From Planctomycetales bacterium (GTDB lineage: Bacteria > Planctomycetota > SZUA-567): a stretch of DNA of 32,836 nucleotides. Positions 30,367 through 32,836 of the stretch are shown here, piece after piece. The DNA is taken from contig BNUQ01000020.1 of assembly GCA_025997475.1 (NCBI GenBank), positions 1 to 32,836 on the forward strand, read 5' to 3'. The notes beneath the pieces are model-generated. The model ran no database searches. It was not told the origin of the DNA and saw only the letters and a program-made list of their open reading frames with translations. A program made the position numbers and the translations under genes. The first letter of the stretch is position 1. Every line of letters starts with the position of its first letter.

Positions 30367-31479
30367 ATGAAAAAAGCACCGGTCTATTTCACGGATATGC
30401 GATGCGGCATGGGCGACAGTTTGCTGACCAAATTGGCGCGGCTCATCAAAAAAGCCGGCATCGGCGACATCAACTTTCAACACCAATACACCGCCATTAA
30501 AATCCATTTCGGCGAGCCGGGCAATCTGTCGTTTTTGCGCCCGAACTTCGCCAAAGTCGTCGCCGATTACGTCCGCGACAAAGGCGGCTTGCCGTTTTTG
30601 ACCGACTGCAACACGCTTTACGTCGGACGGCGCAACAACGCCGTCGCGCACCTCGCCGCCGCGACCGAAAACGGCTACTCGCCGCTGACCACTGGTTGCG
30701 AAAACATCATCGCCGACGGCTTGCGCGGCACCGACGACCTTGAAGTGCCGGTGCGTAACGGCGAATACTGTAAAACCGCGCGCATCGGGCGCGCCGTAAT
30801 GGACGCCGACATTTTCATTTCCCTCAGCCATTTCAAGGGACACGAATGCACCGGCTTCGGCGGCGCGCTGAAAAATATCGGTATGGGTTGCGGCAGTCGC
30901 GCCGGCAAAATGGCGATGCATCACCAAGGCAAGCCGCACGTCGTCGCCGCGAAGTGCGTCGGTTGCGGGCGATGCGCCAAAGAGTGCAACGAAAACGCCA
31001 TCGTCGTAACCGCGAAAAAAGCGTCCATCAACCACGCCCAATGCGTCGGATGCGGGCGGTGCATCGGCGCGTGCAATTTGCACGCGATTGAGCCGGCGGG
31101 CGACGGCACGAACGCGACGCTGAACTGCAAAATCGCGGAATACGCGCAGGCGGTGTTGGACGGGCGCCCGCATTTTCACATCAGCATTGTCAATCAAGTG
31201 TCGCCGTTTTGCGATTGCCACGGCGAGAACGACGCGGCGGTTATTCCCGACATCGGGATGTTCGCGAGTTTCGACCCGGTGGCGTTGGACAAGGCGTGCA
31301 TCGACGCGGCGAACGCCGCGCCGGAAATTAAGACGAGCATTTTGTCCGAGCGCGACGCCGCCAAGACCGGCGACCATTTCACCAAAATCCACCCGACGAC
31401 GGACTGGCGCAGTCAAATCACGCACGCGGGAAAAATCGGTCTCGGCACCGGCGATTACGAATTGAAAACGGTGAAATAA
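30367..31479 (+). CDS. DUF362 protein with two [4Fe-4S] ferredoxin motifs
   Basis: A 370-residue cytoplasmic iron-sulfur protein. The N-terminal DUF362 part includes KIHFGEPGNLSFLRP, GGLPFLTDCNTLYVGRRNN, and ADIFISLSHFKGHECTGFGG, then LKNIGMGCGSRAGK. A bacterial ferredoxin insert follows with two complete CxxCxxCxxxC motifs, CVGCGRCAKEC from residue 197 and CVGCGRCIGAC from residue 226, each able to hold a [4Fe-4S] cluster. The DUF362 fold resumes with FCDCHGENDAAVIPDIGMFAS and FDPVALDKACIDAAN. No established reaction; the architecture suggests electron transfer linked to an unknown substrate. GGAGGA lies 5-6 bp before the ATG. Confidence 0.9.
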   Translation: MKKAPVYFTDMRCGMGDSLLTKLARLIKKAGIGDINFQHQYTAIKIHFGEPGNLSFLRPNFAKVVADYVRDKGGLPFLTDCNTLYVGRRNNAVAHLAAATENGYSPLTTGCENIIADGLRGTDDLEVPVRNGEYCKTARIGRAVMDADIFISLSHFKGHECTGFGGALKNIGMGCGSRAGKMAMHHQGKPHVVAAKCVGCGRCAKECNENAIVVTAKKASINHAQCVGCGRCIGACNLHAIEPAGDGTNATLNCKIAEYAQAVLDGRPHFHISIVNQVSPFCDCHGENDAAVIPDIGMFASFDPVALDKACIDAANAAPEIKTSILSERDAAKTGDHFTKIHPTTDWRSQITHAGKIGLGTGDYELKTVK

Positions 31480-31575
31480 GAGTTGGTCGCCGGTATTTTT
31501 TAGTCGGCAGTTGCGGTTTTTCACCGGCAAATCCGCAAGTGTGCGCGGAGCGAATTTTTGACCGCCAAACTAACA

Positions 31576-31602
31576 AGGGGCGTAGCGAACGGCTACGCCC
31601 CT
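31576..31602. terminator. Hairpin between convergent genes
   Basis: AGGGGCGTAGC (31576-31586), loop GAACG, GCTACGCCCCT (31592-31602): a perfect 11-bp stem between the convergent DUF362 and amidase genes. T-tracts are weak on both sides (CGTTTAGG on the plus strand), so termination, probably bidirectional, is likely but not certain. Confidence 0.55.
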
Positions 31603-31687
31603 CGTTTAGGTCGTGTTCCCTTCACCGGTCTTCTCCCCGCCGAAAGCGCATATAAACCGCGTGGCAGATTCGTTTCGCGTATGATAA

Positions 31688-31722
31688 TTACTCCACCATT
31701 CTTAATTATGAATGGTTAATTG
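31688..31722. repeat. Heptad arm plus reversed core, next to amidase stop
   Basis: On the minus strand, leaving the amidase gene: AATTAACC-ATTCATAATTAAG, then GGTGGAGTAATTATC and ACGCGAAACG, an arm followed by a diverged core. The far arm is not visible. Confidence 0.55.
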
Positions 31723-31726
31723 CCGT

Positions 31727-32422
31727 TCAGGAGCGTTTGATTTGGTCGCGAATGGTTTGCACATACGCATACAAATTTTTGCCCGGACAAGCCGTGCTTC
31801 GCAGTTCGCGGTGCGCGAAAATTTGATTCGGCGGAATGCGGTAGCCCTTCGACAAGGCGCGGCTTAATTTGCCCAAGGCGTTTAATTGCGCTTGCGTCGG
31901 TTGTTGCAACTCAAAATTGCCGAGGCACATAATGCCGATATTGTGGCTGTTGTTGCTTTTGACGTGCGCGCCCTGATAGCGCAAATCGCGTCCCTGCCAA
32001 ATCAAGCCCTGCCGGTCGATGATGAAATGATAGCCGATGTCGCCCGCGTCCATCGATTGGCAATGCGCCTTTTGGATGCCGCGCAAGGACGCCGCCACCG
32101 CCGTCGGATTGCCGTCGTTGTTCGGCTTCGGATTGCCCTCGTGGTGAATCGTGATGCGGTTGCAACCGTTCATCGTCGTCATTTTTCCCGCGAGCGGCTC
32201 GTTGGCGTGCCACTGTTTGCGCGACACCGCGCTGATGGCTTGCGCCGTCGGCTCCGGCAAAACTAACGCGCCGCCCTGACCGAGAAGCGGCGCCGGCGGT
32301 TGCGGCGACAGCGAATTAACCGCTTCGGTTACGGAAACCGCTTTTTTGTCCGCCCGTCCGCAACCCAAAATGACCGCCGCCGAGCCGGCGGCAAGATATT
32401 TCATAAAATCGCGCCGTTCCAT
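31727..32422 (-). CDS. N-acetylmuramoyl-L-alanine amidase (Amidase_2/PGRP type), Tat-exported
   Basis: A 231-residue peptidoglycan hydrolase predicted to cut the bond between MurNAc and the stem peptide L-Ala. The N-terminus MERRDFMKYLAAGSAAVILG has a twin-arginine motif (ERRDFMK) and ends in a lipobox-like ILGC21, so it is likely a Tat-exported lipoprotein. After a Pro-rich linker the domain starts at about residue 67 (SRKQWHANEP). Zinc ligands: H93 in TIHHEGN, and the His and Cys of FAHRELRSTACPG near the end. YHFIIDRQGLIWQGRDLRYQGAH and NIGIMCLGNF are typical of the family. The ATG at 32422 has AAAGGAG 7 bp upstream. Confidence 0.9.
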   Translation of the reverse strand: MERRDFMKYLAAGSAAVILGCGRADKKAVSVTEAVNSLSPQPPAPLLGQGGALVLPEPTAQAISAVSRKQWHANEPLAGKMTTMNGCNRITIHHEGNPKPNNDGNPTAVAASLRGIQKAHCQSMDAGDIGYHFIIDRQGLIWQGRDLRYQGAHVKSNNSHNIGIMCLGNFELQQPTQAQLNALGKLSRALSKGYRIPPNQIFAHRELRSTACPGKNLYAYVQTIRDQIKRS

Positions 32423-32633
32423 TACGCACTCCTTTGATGAGACCCGCCGCAACTCGGCGCCGCCTCCTATATCGGCAAAACCGGTCGAACCGGCGCGTCT
32501 TTTTATGCTTATAGTTGCCGCGTCTGCCCTCAATTGCCGATTTACGCGAAATCATTTTGCTTTTTATCCGCGGACAAGCAAATGGGGGAGGGGGCGGTGA
32601 GCAGTGAGCAGTTTTCGGCGGTAATTTATTGCC
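32423..32633. other. Region upstream of amidase, no gene found
   Basis: No supported gene. The minus strand contains an AT-rich stretch (ACTATAAGCATAAAAA near 32500-32517) that could hold the amidase promoter, but I see no well-spaced -35. A doubled 7-mer (AGTGAGC-AGTGAGC, about 32597-32611) precedes the 76-bp repeats. Confidence 0.4.
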
Positions 32634-32836
32634 GCCGATTGCAACGCGCGAAGCGCGGCAAACGTTCAATAGCCCGCCGTTTTAACGGCGGGAAAACGGT
32701 GGACAGTGAGCCGATTGCAACGCGCGAAGCGCGGCAAACGTTCAATAGCCCGCCGTTTTAACGGCGGGAAAACGGTGGACAGTGAGCCGATTGCAACGCG
32801 CGAAGCGCGGCAAACGTTCAATAGCCCGCCGTTTTA
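32634..32836. repeat. 76-bp tandem repeat array, continuing past the window
   Basis: Units start with GCCGATTGCAACG at 32634, 32710 and 32786; the last is cut by the window end. Units look identical. Each carries two hairpins: CGCGCGAAGCGCG, and the near-perfect palindrome CCCGCCGTTTTAACGGCGGG, followed by GTGGACAGTGAG. There is no variable spacer, so it is not a CRISPR array. The first hairpin resembles the core of the heptad-armed elements. Confidence 0.92.

Noticed and set aside
30322..31530. 402-codon open frame on the minus strand
   Set aside because: Antisense to the DUF362 gene, whose ferredoxin motifs prove the plus strand is coding.
32634..32836. Possible CRISPR array at the window end
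   Set aside because: The full 76-bp unit repeats without any variable spacer, and no cas gene is present.

Overview
The window is an ordinary bacterial chromosome segment, GC-rich in its genes and AT-rich between them. It carries about 25 protein genes and an unusually dense set of intergenic repeats. I see no rRNA, tRNA, CRISPR array or phage module. Several features point loosely to the Planctomycetes-Verrucomicrobia-Lentisphaerae side of the tree: a large PilX-like pilin protein, a zinc-ribbon/coiled-coil membrane protein, a uronate-isomerase relative, and very long acidic linkers. That placement is inference from gene style and is weak.

Layout. 1-1.4 kb: the 3' end of an IS5-type transposase, then an Rpn-like PD-(D/E)XK protein with a terminator. 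1.5-7.8 kb (minus): a cassette of small membrane proteins, one frameshifted, behind a 1290-residue pilin-like protein; then cytidylate kinase and a FIST sensor protein. 8.1-14.4 kb (plus): dut, ftsK with a huge acidic linker, a second copy of the small membrane-protein pair, and pdxA. 14.5-19.4 kb (minus): a MntA/HepT-type nucleotidyltransferase/HEPN pair, gatC without gatA or gatB, a 938-residue repetitive acidic tail-anchored protein, and a tRNA-dihydrouridine synthase. 19.8-22.7 kb (plus): zinc-ribbon membrane protein, tiny lipoprotein, aminotransferase. 23.4-24.9 kb (minus): purB. 25.2-31.5 kb (plus): PpiD-like foldase, EAL/YkuI-type protein, an apparently inactivated uronate isomerase, a DUF362 ferredoxin-like protein. 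31.7-32.4 kb (minus): a Tat-exported amidase. The window ends inside a 76-bp tandem repeat.

The genes are mostly housekeeping and do not form one pathway. The most striking feature is the intergenic DNA. At about a dozen gene boundaries there is a hairpin-like element whose two arms are 7-bp tandem repeats, complementary to each other but different in sequence between loci, around a recurrent core (TGGAGTTTGATTTTCAAA, a short gap, then CGCTTCGCG). Three of these elements are interrupted by a second, roughly 200-bp palindromic element. One of those is in turn interrupted by a 161-bp MITE-like insertion with AAT target duplications, whose terminal repeats match a sequence 8 bp past the truncated transposase gene. 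This nested set is my main candidate for something undescribed.
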